From: Paludibacteraceae bacterium
GTDB taxonomy: Bacteria > Bacteroidota > Bacteroidia > Bacteroidales > Paludibacteraceae
DNA: 64,000 nucleotides
Reading direction: 5' to 3'
NCBI GenBank assembly: GCA_017451525.1
Contig: JAFTOD010000001.1
Location: 310,001-374,000, forward strand
Part shown: positions 40,996 through 50,482 of the stretch, one piece after another
How the letters are laid out: every line of letters begins with the position of its first letter
How positions within the stretch are numbered: position 1 is the stretch's first letter
Notes under the pieces: generated by a model
Databases searched by the model: none
Seen by the model: only the letters and a program-made list of their open reading frames with translations
Told to the model about the DNA's origin: nothing
Made by a program: the position numbers and the translations under genes

Positions 40996-42681
40996 CTATT
41001 CCTCAGAGAAATGTACCAATACGTGGCGATAGGTGTTGAAAATCTTGGACTTGCTGACAAAGCCAAGATAGCGTTTTTGTTCATCTACAACAGGCAAATT
41101 CCAAGCACCTGTATCCTCGAATATCTCCATTACCTTGCCCATAGGCATGGTGTCGGTAAGTATGGCCTGAGGGGAGTTCATGAGTTGCTTCACAGTGAAA
41201 CGATTGTACAAACGAGGTTGGAACATGATATTGCGTACCTCATCTAAAAGCAAGATACCCAGTAGTTTCCCTCTTGCATCCACCACAGGGAAGATATTTC
41301 GATTGCTTTGAGCAATTACTTTGACCAATTCGCCCAAAGTCATCTCTGGATTGAGTGTTCTGAGGTCGGTTTCGAGCACATTCTCCATCTTCATGAGTGT
41401 GAGGACAGAGCGGTCTTTGTTGTGGGTCAGCAGTTCACCTTTCTGAGCCAAACGCATGGCGTAGAGGCTATGAGGCTCAAAAATCTTGATGGTCAAAAAC
41501 GATACGACAGCTACCGCCATCAATGGCATAAAAAGGTGGTATCCACCCGTGAGTTCGGCGATGAGGAAGATACCCGTCAATGGTGCGTGCATGACACCCG
41601 CCATCAAACCAGACATACCTGCTAAAGCGAAGTTTGCTTCGGGAACGCCAATGCCAATGATATTCATCAATCGGGCACAAATAAAGCCTGTGATAGCTCC
41701 CATAAAGAGCGAAGGCGCAAAGATTCCACCTACGCCGCCACCACCATTGGTGGCAACTGATGCAAAAATCTTGAATAGCAGAATGGCTGCGAAATAGCCC
41801 ACTAATACCCAACTGCCCGTGCCAAGTACTTCGAAAGGACTATTGGCAATGGCTGATACTGAGTCACCATTGATGAGCTGCTTGATCACATCATATCCTT
41901 CGCCATAGAGCGGAGGAAAGAGGAAGAGCAATAAACCCAAGGTGGTGCCACCTACGAGGAATTTGACCCAAGTATTTTGTACATGGCGCTTGAATAGTTG
42001 CTCCAGACGATTCATACCACGGGTGAAATAGAGCGATACTAATCCGCACATCACACCTAAGATGATATACCAAGGCAGACGTTCTACGAAGAACGGTTCG
42101 CTATTGGTGAGTGGGAACATGGCTTCTTGTCCGTTGACTATGAATGATATGGCTGTAGCAGTTACCGATGAGATTAGCAATGGCGCCATACGGGTCATCG
42201 TTAGATCCATCATTAGCACTTCGAGCGTGAAGACTAAGCCTGCGATAGGCGCTTGGAAAATGCCACCCACTGCACCTGCGGCACCACAACCAATCATGAG
42301 CATCATGGTTTTTTGGTCGAGGCGGAAAAGCTTGGCAAGGTTGCTACCAATAGCAGCACCCGTTAGTACGATAGGAGCCTCCGCTCCAACCGAGCCACCG
42401 AAACCAATCGTCAGTGCAGAGCCCACAAGTGAACTCCAAGTATTGTGAATCTTGATGATGGATTTGCGTTGCGAGATAGCATATAGAATCTTAGTGATAC
42501 CATGCGAGATATCGTCCTTGACTACGTACTTAACAAACAATCCCGCCAACGTGATACCAATCATCGGGGTAATGAGATACCACCAGTGGTCTTGTTCTAT
42601 GAGATGGTGTTGCACCAGATGATGGATACCATGAATCATCATCTTGAGCAGTTGTGCTGCACACGATGCCAATGCTCCCAC
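40996..42681 (-). CDS. ClC-family chloride channel with CBS domains, start uncertain
   Basis: A chloride channel or H+/Cl- antiporter. The listed frame (561 residues from a GTG) covers the ClC core, with GSVGAEAPIV as the anion-binding selectivity loop, GVGGIFAPSLFMGA as a second filter loop, and two C-terminal CBS domains (about 430-550). Homology seems to extend upstream in the same frame through RFIAWREQHIPQKNLVLILS, the usual N-terminus, to a CTG at 42771 (591 residues). No ATG exists in that stretch, since a ttcaggagtttagaatttta repeat lies at the gene's start. It forms an operon with obg and adk. Confidence 0.85.
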   Translation of the reverse strand: MGALASCAAQLLKMMIHGIHHLVQHHLIEQDHWWYLITPMIGITLAGLFVKYVVKDDISHGITKILYAISQRKSIIKIHNTWSSLVGSALTIGFGGSVGAEAPIVLTGAAIGSNLAKLFRLDQKTMMLMIGCGAAGAVGGIFQAPIAGLVFTLEVLMMDLTMTRMAPLLISSVTATAISFIVNGQEAMFPLTNSEPFFVERLPWYIILGVMCGLVSLYFTRGMNRLEQLFKRHVQNTWVKFLVGGTTLGLLLFLFPPLYGEGYDVIKQLINGDSVSAIANSPFEVLGTGSWVLVGYFAAILLFKIFASVATNGGGGVGGIFAPSLFMGAITGFICARLMNIIGIGVPEANFALAGMSGLMAGVMHAPLTGIFLIAELTGGYHLFMPLMAVAVVSFLTIKIFEPHSLYAMRLAQKGELLTHNKDRSVLTLMKMENVLETDLRTLNPEMTLGELVKVIAQSNRNIFPVVDARGKLLGILLLDEVRNIMFQPRLYNRFTVKQLMNSPQAILTDTMPMGKVMEIFEDTGAWNLPVVDEQKRYLGFVSKSKIFNTYRHVLVHFSEE

Positions 42682-42790
42682 AAAGAAACTCAGGATAAGT
42701 ACGAGGTTCTTTTGCGGGATATGCTGCTCACGCCAAGCAATAAAACGATCGTATGTTAGATGGGAGTTCAGGAGTTTAGAATTTTAGAAG

Positions 42791-43978
42791 TTATTCTTCG
42801 AAATTGTCTTGGGTGTCCCAGCCTATGCCACGATATTTGTCGAGGTCCCACTCCTCCTCTACCTCATTGAGGTAAATAGTGCGTGGTTCGTCATCATCAT
42901 CCATATCATCGTCATCTTCGCGCTCAATGACCTTGACTTCAATTGGTGCGTGTGAAATGTCAATGACTTGATTTTGCTCCTTATTGAGTTCCTCCCAAAG
43001 CATGTCTTTGAGTTCGGTGAGTCCTGTTCCGCTAGCCGATGAGAAGCAAATGACGGAGATACCCAACTCCTCGGACAGTTCGCGTGTGAGTTTGTCGAGA
43101 TCAATCTCAGGATCAGCAATATCGCATTTTGAGATGGCTAATATACGCGCTTTGGTCAGCAGTTGAGGGTTGTATTTCTCCAATTCGGCGAGCAAGATTT
43201 CATATTCGCGTTTAATATCCTCGGTGATAACAGGCACCATAAATAGTAGCACCGCATTGCGCTCGATATGGCGCAAGAAACGCAGTCCCAATCCGCGTCC
43301 TTCGGCTGCACCTTCGATGATACCAGGTATATCTGCCATACAAAACGACTGATTATCGCGGTAGGACACAATACCCAATTGCGGTGTCAATGTGGTGAAA
43401 GGATAATCCGCTATCTCTGGTTTAGCTGCGCTAACCACAGAAAGCAAGGTGGATTTACCCGCATTGGGGAAACCTACCAGACCTACATCCGCCAGCACCT
43501 TGAGTTGCAGAATCACATTGGCTTCCATACAGGGCTCACCCGGTTGTGCATAACGAGGTGCTTGGTTGGTAGCAGTACGGAAATGCCAGTTGCCCAGTCC
43601 ACCTTTACCGCCACGGAAGAGGATAATCTCCTCTTGATGCTCCTTTACCTCGCACATAAATTCGCCCGTGTCGCCATTGTAAACTACAGTGCCACAAGGA
43701 ACCTCAATGATTTTATCTTCGCCGTCTTTACCAAACGAGCGAGAAGGACCTCCGCTACCACCATCGGTGGCAAAGATATGTTTCTGATACTTGAGGTGAA
43801 GCAAAGTCCAAAGGTTGCGGTTACCACGCAGGATAATATGTCCCCCTCGTCCACCATCTCCGCCATCAGGTCCGCCCTTAGGGACATACTTTGCGCGGTG
43901 GAAGTGCATACTACCCGCACCACCCTTACCAGAGCGGCAGTATATCTTTACATAATCAATAAACGAGGATGAAGCCAT
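42791..43978 (-). CDS. obgE: GTPase ObgE
   Basis: An essential ribosome-assembly and stress GTPase. The 395 residues show the glycine-rich Obg fold (2-158; [19 protein letters not shown]) and the G domain with G1 GFPNAGKST (about 166-174), G3 DIPGIIEGA, and NKCD-like KCDIAD. The acidic C-terminal tail ([12 protein letters not shown]) is typical in Bacteroidetes. It lies between adk and the ClC gene with 28 bases to adk. Confidence 0.96.
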   Translation of the reverse strand: MASSSFIDYVKIYCRSGKGGAGSMHFHRAKYVPKGGPDGGDGGRGGHIILRGNRNLWTLLHLKYQKHIFATDGGSGGPSRSFGKDGEDKIIEVPCGTVVYNGDTGEFMCEVKEHQEEIILFRGGKGGLGNWHFRTATNQAPRYAQPGEPCMEANVILQLKVLADVGLVGFPNAGKSTLLSVVSAAKPEIADYPFTTLTPQLGIVSYRDNQSFCMADIPGIIEGAAEGRGLGLRFLRHIERNAVLLFMVPVITEDIKREYEILLAELEKYNPQLLTKARILAISKCDIADPEIDLDKLTRELSEELGISVICFSSASGTGLTELKDMLWEELNKEQNQVIDISHAPIEVKVIEREDDDDMDDDDEPRTIYLNEVEEEWDLDKYRGIGWDTQDNFEE

Positions 43979-44006
43979 ACTGATTTACGATTGGACTGTT
44001 TACAAT

Positions 44007-44582
44007 TTACTTCTGAGCCAGTTTTAGGATATTGTCAATTTGGCAGAAAGTATCTTCCATCGAGTAATTGCCATTGATAGCAAAATAGTTGTGGCGATGG
44101 AGATAGTAGGAGCAAACTGGCTTAGTCTCTGTTTGATATACTTGCAAACGCTTTTTGATGGTTTCGTAGTTGTCATCCGCACGACCGCTGGTCTTACCGC
44201 GGTTCAAAAGACGTTTGATCACTTCATCTTCTTCCACGAATAGGTCGAGTAAAACAGCCTTCATATTGCGACGCTCAAGCAAGAGCTCAAGAGCTTCCGC
44301 TTGGGCAACGGTACGTGGGAAACCATCAAAGATGACTCCCTTGCAATCTTCAGGAAGATTGTCCAAATAGCGAGCGATGAGGTGAATCATCTTGTGGTCT
44401 GGCACAAGATTGCCGCCTGCAATTAGTTCATCTATCTCTTTGCCAAGTTCGCTACCTGATTTTATTTCAGCTCGGAGTGCATCACCAGTAGAGAGGTGTT
44501 GCAAGCCATATTTCTTTACGATAAGGTCAGATTGTGTGCCTTTTCCACTACCTGGGGCGCCACAGAGTATGATGTTTAGCAT
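44007..44582 (-). CDS. adk: Adenylate kinase
   Basis: Interconverts ATP+AMP and 2 ADP. The 191 residues contain the P-loop GAPGSGKGTQ (8-17), the AMP-binding segment LSTGDALRAEI, and the signature IFDGFPRTVAQAEAL. The lid is short, with no four-cysteine zinc site, which fits the short-form enzymes of Bacteroidetes. First gene of adk-obg-ClC; its start at 44582 is the only good choice because the P-loop follows directly. Confidence 0.96.
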   Translation of the reverse strand: MLNIILCGAPGSGKGTQSDLIVKKYGLQHLSTGDALRAEIKSGSELGKEIDELIAGGNLVPDHKMIHLIARYLDNLPEDCKGVIFDGFPRTVAQAEALELLLERRNMKAVLLDLFVEEDEVIKRLLNRGKTSGRADDNYETIKKRLQVYQTETKPVCSYYLHRHNYFAINGNYSMEDTFCQIDNILKLAQK

Positions 44583-44650
44583 AATTTATAATAGATTAAT
44601 AGGATTCGACAAATGTGCACGTTTAATTATTTATGGTTGTTTTTTGACAC

Positions 44651-44683
44651 AAAACGAGTTGCCCAATAAGAGCAACTCGTTAT
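44651..44683 (-). terminator. Terminator of the HU gene
   Basis: Stem AACGAGTTGC/GCAACTCGTT followed on the minus strand by TTGTGTC and a T-rich stretch; 15 bases after the HU stop. Confidence 0.8.
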
Positions 44684-44697
44684 ATGCCTCTATCAAA

Positions 44698-44961
44698 TTA
44701 GAGAGCCAAGCCAGCGCCTGCTTTAAATTTAGCAACTTTCTTAGCTGGGATTTGAATCTTAGCACCTGTTGCTGGGTTCACGCCCTCACGAGCAGCCTTC
44801 TCTACTACAGAGAAAGTACCGAAACCAACGAGTTGTACTTTGTCACCACCCTTCAATGCACCTGCGATAGCATCAACAGTAGCCTCAACAGCCTTTTGTG
44901 CTTGTACTTTTGTCAAGCCTGCTTGAGCTGCAACAGCAGCTACGAGATCAGTTTTGTTCAT
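44698..44961 (-). CDS. HU-type nucleoid protein
   Basis: An 87-residue DNA-bending protein. MNKTDLVAAVAAQAGLTK, VQLVGFGTFSV and a short beta-arm region (REGVNPATGAKIQIPAKKV) are classic HU, including the conserved NPxTG arm. It is a single-gene unit with its own promoter and terminator. IHF is unlikely because no partner subunit is nearby and the arm is HU-like. Confidence 0.95.
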   Translation of the reverse strand: MNKTDLVAAVAAQAGLTKVQAQKAVEATVDAIAGALKGGDKVQLVGFGTFSVVEKAAREGVNPATGAKIQIPAKKVAKFKAGAGLAL

Positions 44962-45025
44962 AATGATTTTAGATTAAATAATTAAACGTTTAATTGCTTC
45001 TTCGGCATTTCCGAAAAATCTCGGG

Positions 45026-45056
45026 CAAAGTTACAACATTTTTTGGAAATATCAAA
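45026..45056 (-). promoter_or_regulatory. Promoter of the HU gene
   Basis: Minus-strand TTTG (45056-45053), 19 bases, TAACTTTG (45033-45026). Confidence 0.75.
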
Positions 45057-45134
45057 TATTTTGTGTAAAAAAAACGTTTTTTGTATGATTTTTCTGCCAT
45101 TTTGACCATTTTAATGGCTTTTGCATGGTTTTTG

Positions 45135-45165
45135 TTGGTTATATGATGTGTTTTTAGTACTTTTG
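45135..45165 (+). promoter_or_regulatory. Promoter of the rhomboid gene
   Basis: TACTTTTG at 45158-45165 with TTGG (45135-45138) 19 bases upstream; TTTG at 45131 would give spacing 23. Confidence 0.6.
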
Positions 45166-45185
45166 CAAAAAAAATATAGTGATAT

Positions 45186-46001
45186 ATGTTTAGAAACTTA
45201 CCACCGATTACAAAAAATCTACTCCTTATCAATTTAATATGTTGGTTAGCTGATTTAGCGTTAGGGCGATATGGCATTGATATGACGCATTGGTTAGGTC
45301 TGCACTATGTGACGGCTCCTGATTTTTATCTCTGGCAGCCATTGACCTATATGTTTATGCATGCCAATTTCTCGCATCTCTTTTTCAATATGTTTGCTGT
45401 GCTAATGTTTGGGCCAGCATTGGAAGAACGTTGGGGAGGTCGGCGATTCTTGATTTATTATTTAATCACAGGATTAGGTGCTGCAATTGTGCAAGAAACG
45501 GTATGGGCATTGCAGTTGCAACCTATTCTGAACACAGTTACTCCGACTATGGCGGCAGCTTTGGCTAATCGTGTGGTAACGATTGGTGCCAGTGGTGCGG
45601 TGTTCGGAATATTGTTGGCATTTGGCTGGTTGTTTCCTGATGTACGGATGTTTATTCTCTTTATACCTATTCCTATACGTGCGCGCGTGCTTGTGCTGAT
45701 TTATGCATTGATAGAGTTGTTTGCGGGCTTAGCACCAACTTCGGGTGATAATGTAGCACATTTTGCGCACTTGGGTGGCATGTTGTTTGGCTGGGTGTTG
45801 CTGCTTTGGTGGCGTTATAGAGGCTATCCTGGTTGCGATGCACCAGGGATAGACTGGAGTGGTATAAAGCGTTGGTTTAATGGCTTATATGACAAGATAA
45901 GAGATAAATGGGATGATCGTTTCCCCGATGGTCATTCACGTATAAAGCGTGATGATGATTCGAAGGACTATCGAGATTATCACTACCATAAACCATTATA
46001 A
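45186..46001 (+). CDS. Rhomboid-family intramembrane serine protease
   Basis: A 271-residue six-helix membrane protease. The catalytic serine is S136 in GASGAVFGIL and the histidine is H195 in HFAHLGGMLFGW; the HANFSHLFFNMF (59-70) element is the conserved loop of rhomboids. The C-terminal about 60 residues form a soluble, charged tail (RDDDSKDYRDYHYHKP). Its substrate is unknown. Monocistronic, with a terminator shared with the convergent ddh gene. Confidence 0.93.
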   Translation: MFRNLPPITKNLLLINLICWLADLALGRYGIDMTHWLGLHYVTAPDFYLWQPLTYMFMHANFSHLFFNMFAVLMFGPALEERWGGRRFLIYYLITGLGAAIVQETVWALQLQPILNTVTPTMAAALANRVVTIGASGAVFGILLAFGWLFPDVRMFILFIPIPIRARVLVLIYALIELFAGLAPTSGDNVAHFAHLGGMLFGWVLLLWWRYRGYPGCDAPGIDWSGIKRWFNGLYDKIRDKWDDRFPDGHSRIKRDDDSKDYRDYHYHKPL

Positions 46002-46010
46002 TGGGCATAA

Positions 46011-46038
46011 AAAAAAGAGTCAATCGACTCTTTTTTTT
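46011..46038. terminator. Bidirectional terminator
   Basis: AAAAAAGAGTC / loop AATC / GACTCTTTTTT between the convergent rhomboid and ddh genes; the A and T runs serve both strands. Confidence 0.85.
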
Positions 46039-46042
46039 ATTG

Positions 46043-46900
46043 TTATACCAATGTTTTGATGGCTTGTTCTTCATCCAATGGCAAAAAGTAAATTGGTGGA
46101 ATATGGATGGTGGTAAACGCTCCATATTGCTGCGACGCTTTCATTCGAACTGCTGCTCGCGCGCAAGCAACCATCACTTGAGCCGTAAGAGCAGGATTGT
46201 TGATGGTCATTGAGAATGATAATTGCTGATCGGATATACCACTGGCAACTCCTTGTCGCTGAATCAGCACACCGTGACCGTGCGTATCGAATGGCTGAAC
46301 CGAATCAACAGGAATGACGTTGATAGGGTCATGCGCGAAATAATCATCATTGATTATGCGTTGTCGAACAACTTGCCAATCTTCGCCCTCTTCGAGTTGA
46401 ACATAAACATCGCGTTGATGCTTGCCTTCTCCGATCGGTATCGTTATAGAAACAGCATCTTTTACACCTTCGATTGCTTTGGCTGCTACTGTATGCCCCA
46501 TTGAGCGTCCTGGACCGAAATTAGTATAGGTTTGTCCCTCTGGTGTCATAGCGAGCATGATGGCGCGTATGAGTGAGTCTGTACCAGGGTCCCAACCCGC
46601 CGAAATGATGCTGACTGCTTGATGCTGCATAGCAATAGGCTTGAGCACCTGCATGTGCGAATAGATTTCAGTGTGGATATCAAACGAATCAATAGTAGAT
46701 ATGCCACGCCGCAGAAGCGATTGGGCAAAATGCTGCACTTCTCGTGTGGGTGTGGAAATCAACACCACATCTGCTTGTATGGAATCGATAGAATCGTTGT
46801 GGTGAAAAATACCAACGAGCTCCATATCAGGTGCTTGCATAATGGCTTGTTCGGCAGCCTTACCGATATTGCCATATCCGAGTATAGCGACTTTAATCAT
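46043..46900 (-). CDS. ddh: meso-Diaminopimelate dehydrogenase
   Basis: NADPH-dependent enzyme converting tetrahydrodipicolinate directly to meso-diaminopimelate, a precursor of lysine and peptidoglycan. The 285 residues begin with the Rossmann motif ILGYGNIGKAAE and contain the signature SAGWDPGTDSLIRAIM, then GPGRSMGHT, all diagnostic for Ddh. The length is near the shorter end for the family. It follows Dabb and M13 genes on the same strand (gap to Dabb 17 bases). Confidence 0.92.
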   Translation of the reverse strand: MIKVAILGYGNIGKAAEQAIMQAPDMELVGIFHHNDSIDSIQADVVLISTPTREVQHFAQSLLRRGISTIDSFDIHTEIYSHMQVLKPIAMQHQAVSIISAGWDPGTDSLIRAIMLAMTPEGQTYTNFGPGRSMGHTVAAKAIEGVKDAVSITIPIGEGKHQRDVYVQLEEGEDWQVVRQRIINDDYFAHDPINVIPVDSVQPFDTHGHGVLIQRQGVASGISDQQLSFSMTINNPALTAQVMVACARAAVRMKASQQYGAFTTIHIPPIYFLPLDEEQAIKTLV

Positions 46901-46917
46901 AACGATGTTTTTAGCAG

Positions 46918-47223
46918 TTACTCCTCATAATCCACAGCACTACGTGCTGCTTTGCACTTGCCGATATACTGTGCCACCTTCACATGCTCAGGGTGCGTAG
47001 CATATGCATCCAAATCTTCCCATGTCTTGAAGGTGCAAGTCAAACAAATATCGTGGTCGGTGTTCTTGGCGTTAGGGATATTGATACCCACCGTCTCATC
47101 CACCAATACATCAATCTTCTCGCGTAATGCGAGCAAGCCATCACGAATAATCTGGGCATTCTCCAATTTCGTCTTGCCCTCCGCCTCGTCTAACAGACGA
47201 AAAAATACTACATGCTTTACCAT
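46918..47223 (-). CDS. Dabb-family (stress-responsive alpha/beta barrel) protein
   Basis: A 101-residue ferredoxin-like protein. MVKHVVFFRL at the start, a GINIPNAKNTDHDICLTCTF middle, and YATHPEHVKVAQYIGKC near the end are the Dabb pattern. Members dimerise into an alpha/beta barrel; the ligand or reaction here is unknown. The start overlaps the end of the M13 peptidase gene by seven bases, so translation is probably coupled. Confidence 0.9.
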   Translation of the reverse strand: MVKHVVFFRLLDEAEGKTKLENAQIIRDGLLALREKIDVLVDETVGINIPNAKNTDHDICLTCTFKTWEDLDAYATHPEHVKVAQYIGKCKAARSAVDYEE

Positions 47224-49235
47224 ATTGATACACGTTTTTCTGGTTCAAGATACAATGGTGACTCTGGAGTGACATTCCATGCCTCATACCATGCACCGAT
47301 ATGTGGCAATGCGCCATTCACGCGCCACATGCCGAGGGAGTGAGGGTCACTCTTTGTGCGTTGCAATACTTCCTCTGGACGGATATTACCTGCCCACACA
47401 TTCGCATACGCCAAGAAGAATCGTTGCTCTGGTGTGAATCCATCCTTCACTCCTTCAACCTTCACTCCTTCAACCTCTTTCGCCTTTTGCGCATTCTTAA
47501 ACGCTTGAAACGCCACTTGCAAACCACCGTGGTCGGCGATGTTCTCGCCTAAGGTAAATGCGCCGTTAGCGAAGGTACCAGGAGCTACCTCAATGCCGTT
47601 GAAGTACTCTTCCATCACTTTGGTGCGCTCCTCAAAGCGTGCACGGTCTTCTTCTGTCCACCAGTTGATGAGGTTGCCATCCTTGTCGAATTGTGAGCCT
47701 TGATCGTCAAAACCGTGGGTCATCTCGTGTCCGATCACCACGCCGATAGCGCCATAGTTGAAGGCATCGTCTGCGTTCATATCAAAGAATGGGTATTGGA
47801 GAATACCTGCAGGGAAGCAGATCTCGTTGGTAGCAGGGTTGTAGTAGGCGTTGACGGTTTGTGGGGTCATGAACCATTTGTCTTTGTCCACAGGTTTGCC
47901 AAGGAAAGAAAGTGAGTAGTCTTGCTCAAACTTAGCCGCACGTTGGATATTGGCGTAGTAAGTGAGAGTAGGATCAATCTCCAGGGCGGTATAATCACGC
48001 CATTTGTCTGGATAACCGATCTTGACGGTGAAGGTGTTGAGTTTCTCCAGGGCTTTGGCTTTGGTCTCGTCGGACATCCACTCAAGGGCTTGGATGCGTT
48101 GACCAAGAGCTGTTTGGAGGTTAGCTACGAGTTCGAGCATGCGAGTCTTGTTCTCCTCTGGGAAGTACTTCTCCACATACATTTGTCCAACTGCTTCGCC
48201 GAGGGTACCGTTGACCATGGCTACGGCGCGTTTCCATTGTGGAGTAGGCTCTTGGCGACCGCTCAAGATGCGACCGTAGAACTCAAAGTTTTGCATAAAA
48301 ATCTCCTCGGTCAAGAAGTCCGCACTGCCGTCAATCACTTGCCATGTAAACAAAGTCTTCATGTCCTCCAATGACTCCTCTGCCAGCATTTTTCCTGCCT
48401 CTTGCAAGTGACGCACTTGACCTACTGACAAACTGTCTGGAGCAATGTTCAAACCAGCAAAATACACCTTCCAATCCACTTCAGGAACCAATTTTTGCAA
48501 CTCCTCTACCGACATCTTGTTGTAGTTTGCCACTGGGTCACGCAATTCTACATTGCTCAACGCAGCGTTTGCCAAACGAGTTTCCAAACGAAGTACGGTT
48601 TGTGCTTTCTCGGCTGCATTCTCCTGACCAAACAACTCAAACATCTTCTCCACATGCTTCACATACTCCTCGCGGATATGTTTCGTATGCTCATCTTCAT
48701 CAATATAATAATCTTTCTGGCTGAGCGCAAAACCAGCTTGGTACTCGTTCAGGATATTCATGCTTGAATTCATAGCATCGGCATCCACATACATAGCCCA
48801 TAGCCCAAAGTCCATCGCTTTGCCCAGTACTTCCGACCATTGTGCCTTATCGGTCACATTCTCAATCTCTTGCAGTACGGGTAATACGGGCGCAATACCC
48901 TCTTGATTGCGGCGTGCGGTGTCCATCGACAGGTTATATACGTCACCAATCTTTTGAGGAATACTACCCATCTTATGTGTCCCTGCTGCGATGTCAGCAA
49001 TCAGTCCGTTCACTTGCTCGAGATTGCTCAATCCCAACTTATCAAACGAACCAAAACGGCTGTACTCGTCTGGAATAGGGTTATTCTTCATCCATCCACC
49101 GCAAGCGTATTGGTAGAAGTCGTTTTGTGCCACTGCGGTCGTATCCAAGTTCTCCAGATGAATACCCGTAGTCTGTTGCTTTGTGCATGCTGTTAGTGCC
49201 ATAAGCGAAATAAAAAATACTAATGGTTTGTTCAT
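47217..49235 (-). CDS. M13 (neprilysin/PepO-like) zinc metallopeptidase, lipoprotein
   Basis: A 672-residue exported peptidase. The N-terminus ends ALTAC, a lipobox. The zinc motif HEMTH lies in IGVVIGHEMTHGFDDQGSQ (about residue 510), the third ligand in GENIADHGG, and the substrate-binding VNGALPHIGAWYEAW close to the end. It degrades small peptides in the periplasm or at the surface. A short acidic repeat (VEGVKVEGVKDG, DNA 47443-47476) interrupts a helix just before FTPEQRFFLAYANVW and comes from tandem ccttcactccttcaa units. Leads an operon with Dabb and ddh. Confidence 0.94.
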   Translation of the reverse strand: MNKPLVFFISLMALTACTKQQTTGIHLENLDTTAVAQNDFYQYACGGWMKNNPIPDEYSRFGSFDKLGLSNLEQVNGLIADIAAGTHKMGSIPQKIGDVYNLSMDTARRNQEGIAPVLPVLQEIENVTDKAQWSEVLGKAMDFGLWAMYVDADAMNSSMNILNEYQAGFALSQKDYYIDEDEHTKHIREEYVKHVEKMFELFGQENAAEKAQTVLRLETRLANAALSNVELRDPVANYNKMSVEELQKLVPEVDWKVYFAGLNIAPDSLSVGQVRHLQEAGKMLAEESLEDMKTLFTWQVIDGSADFLTEEIFMQNFEFYGRILSGRQEPTPQWKRAVAMVNGTLGEAVGQMYVEKYFPEENKTRMLELVANLQTALGQRIQALEWMSDETKAKALEKLNTFTVKIGYPDKWRDYTALEIDPTLTYYANIQRAAKFEQDYSLSFLGKPVDKDKWFMTPQTVNAYYNPATNEICFPAGILQYPFFDMNADDAFNYGAIGVVIGHEMTHGFDDQGSQFDKDGNLINWWTEEDRARFEERTKVMEEYFNGIEVAPGTFANGAFTLGENIADHGGLQVAFQAFKNAQKAKEVEGVKVEGVKDGFTPEQRFFLAYANVWAGNIRPEEVLQRTKSDPHSLGMWRVNGALPHIGAWYEAWNVTPESPLYLEPEKRVSIW

Positions 49236-49267
49236 ATTATGACTATTTTCGTTATTATTTGCGACCG

Positions 49268-49299
49268 CAAAGGTACTTCATTTTTTTTAAATATGCAAA
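49268..49299 (-). promoter_or_regulatory. Promoter of the M13-Dabb-ddh operon
   Basis: Minus-strand TTTG (49299-49296), 20 bases, TACCTTTG (49275-49268). Confidence 0.8.
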
Positions 49300-49401
49300 T
49301 ATTTTTAAGAAGATATAGAATTGAATGTCACATAAAGCAAAGACTTTTCAACAATTACGACGACATTTAAGATATGAAAATAAAATTAAATGTGTTTTAT
49401 T

Positions 49402-49433
49402 TTTGTATATATGCGTTTTTTTTTGTAACTTTG
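49402..49433 (+). promoter_or_regulatory. Promoter of ddl
   Basis: TTTG (49402-49405), 20 bases, TAACTTTG (49426-49433); it lies inside the longer open frame and so supports the 49460 start. Confidence 0.8.
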
Positions 49434-49459
49434 CGGGCAAATTGAGTAATTGTGTGAAA

Positions 49460-50482
49460 ATGAAACGAAAAATAGCAATTATAGCAGGAGGAGATAGTTC
49501 GGAGTATGGAGTATCTTTACGTAGTGCAGCAGGTATATATTCTTTTCTGGACAAAGATAAATACGATATCACAATCGTGAAACTGCGTGGAGTAGCATGG
49601 CAGGCTTTAGCGGAAACAGGAAAGGCTATTGCAGAGAACAATGGTACTGTACCAGAAGACAATGCTACGTGGGTGAATGTTGACAAAAATGATTTTTCAT
49701 TCACATATAATCATGTAAAGACGCACTTTGATTTTGCCTATATCACAATCCATGGCACACCAGGCGAGAATGGTGTGCTGCAAGGATATTTGGATATGGT
49801 AGGCGTGCCCTACTCGTGTTGTGGTGTATTGGCCGCAGCTATGACATTCAACAAGTTTACGTGCAACCACTATCTCAAGGGCTTTGGTATACGCGTGGCA
49901 GAGAGTGTGTTGCTACGGAAATCGGATGGTGGATATAGTGCGTCAGATATTGTGAATAAAGTGGGATTGCCATGTTTCATAAAGACCAATGTAGGTGGTT
50001 CTTCGTTTGGCGTGACTAAAGTTAAGACTCTGGAAGAAGTGACACCTGCAGTAGAGAAAGCATTTGCAGAAGGTAGCGAAGTGATTTGCGAAGCATTTAT
50101 GAAGGGGGTGGAGATTACTTGTGGTGTATATAAAACGAAAGACAAAGCGGTGGCATTTCCTATTACCGAGGTAGTGACAAGCAATGAGTTTTTTGACTAC
50201 GATGCGAAATATAATGGGCAAGTGGATGAGATTACTCCAGCTCGTATTCCTGACGAAGTACGCGATGCAGTGCAAGCCATGACATTGAAGATATACAACA
50301 TCCTTGGCTGCAAAGGTATTATTCGTGTGGATTATATCTTGACTGATGGATGGACAATCAATCTGCTGGAGGTGAATACTACACCAGGTATGACCGCTAC
50401 TTCGTTTATTCCGCAGCAAGTACGTGCCGCAGGGTTAGATATTAAAGATGTATTGAGCGATATTATTGAAAGTCAGCTATGA
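49460..50482 (+). CDS. ddl: D-alanine--D-alanine ligase
   Basis: Makes the D-Ala-D-Ala dipeptide of peptidoglycan. The 340 residues are an ATP-grasp enzyme: MKRKIAIIAGGDSSEYGVSL at the start, THFDFAYITIHGTPGENGVLQGYLD (in part), the glycine loop TNVGGSSFGVTKV, and the metal site INLLEVNTTPGMTATS. The open frame starts at 49325, but that segment includes the promoter, so the ATG at 49460 is used. EYGVSL at the N-terminus fits Bacteroidetes Ddl. Coupled to the prenyl synthase by a four-base overlap. Confidence 0.95.
   Translation: MKRKIAIIAGGDSSEYGVSLRSAAGIYSFLDKDKYDITIVKLRGVAWQALAETGKAIAENNGTVPEDNATWVNVDKNDFSFTYNHVKTHFDFAYITIHGTPGENGVLQGYLDMVGVPYSCCGVLAAAMTFNKFTCNHYLKGFGIRVAESVLLRKSDGGYSASDIVNKVGLPCFIKTNVGGSSFGVTKVKTLEEVTPAVEKAFAEGSEVICEAFMKGVEITCGVYKTKDKAVAFPITEVVTSNEFFDYDAKYNGQVDEITPARIPDEVRDAVQAMTLKIYNILGCKGIIRVDYILTDGWTINLLEVNTTPGMTATSFIPQQVRAAGLDIKDVLSDIIESQL

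Noticed and set aside
43268..43972. A 234-codon plus-strand open frame
   Set aside because: Antisense to obgE; shadow of its codon usage.
49325..49459. Longer N-terminus of Ddl
   Set aside because: It contains the promoter (TTTG and TAACTTTG boxes), so it is not transcribed from that promoter.
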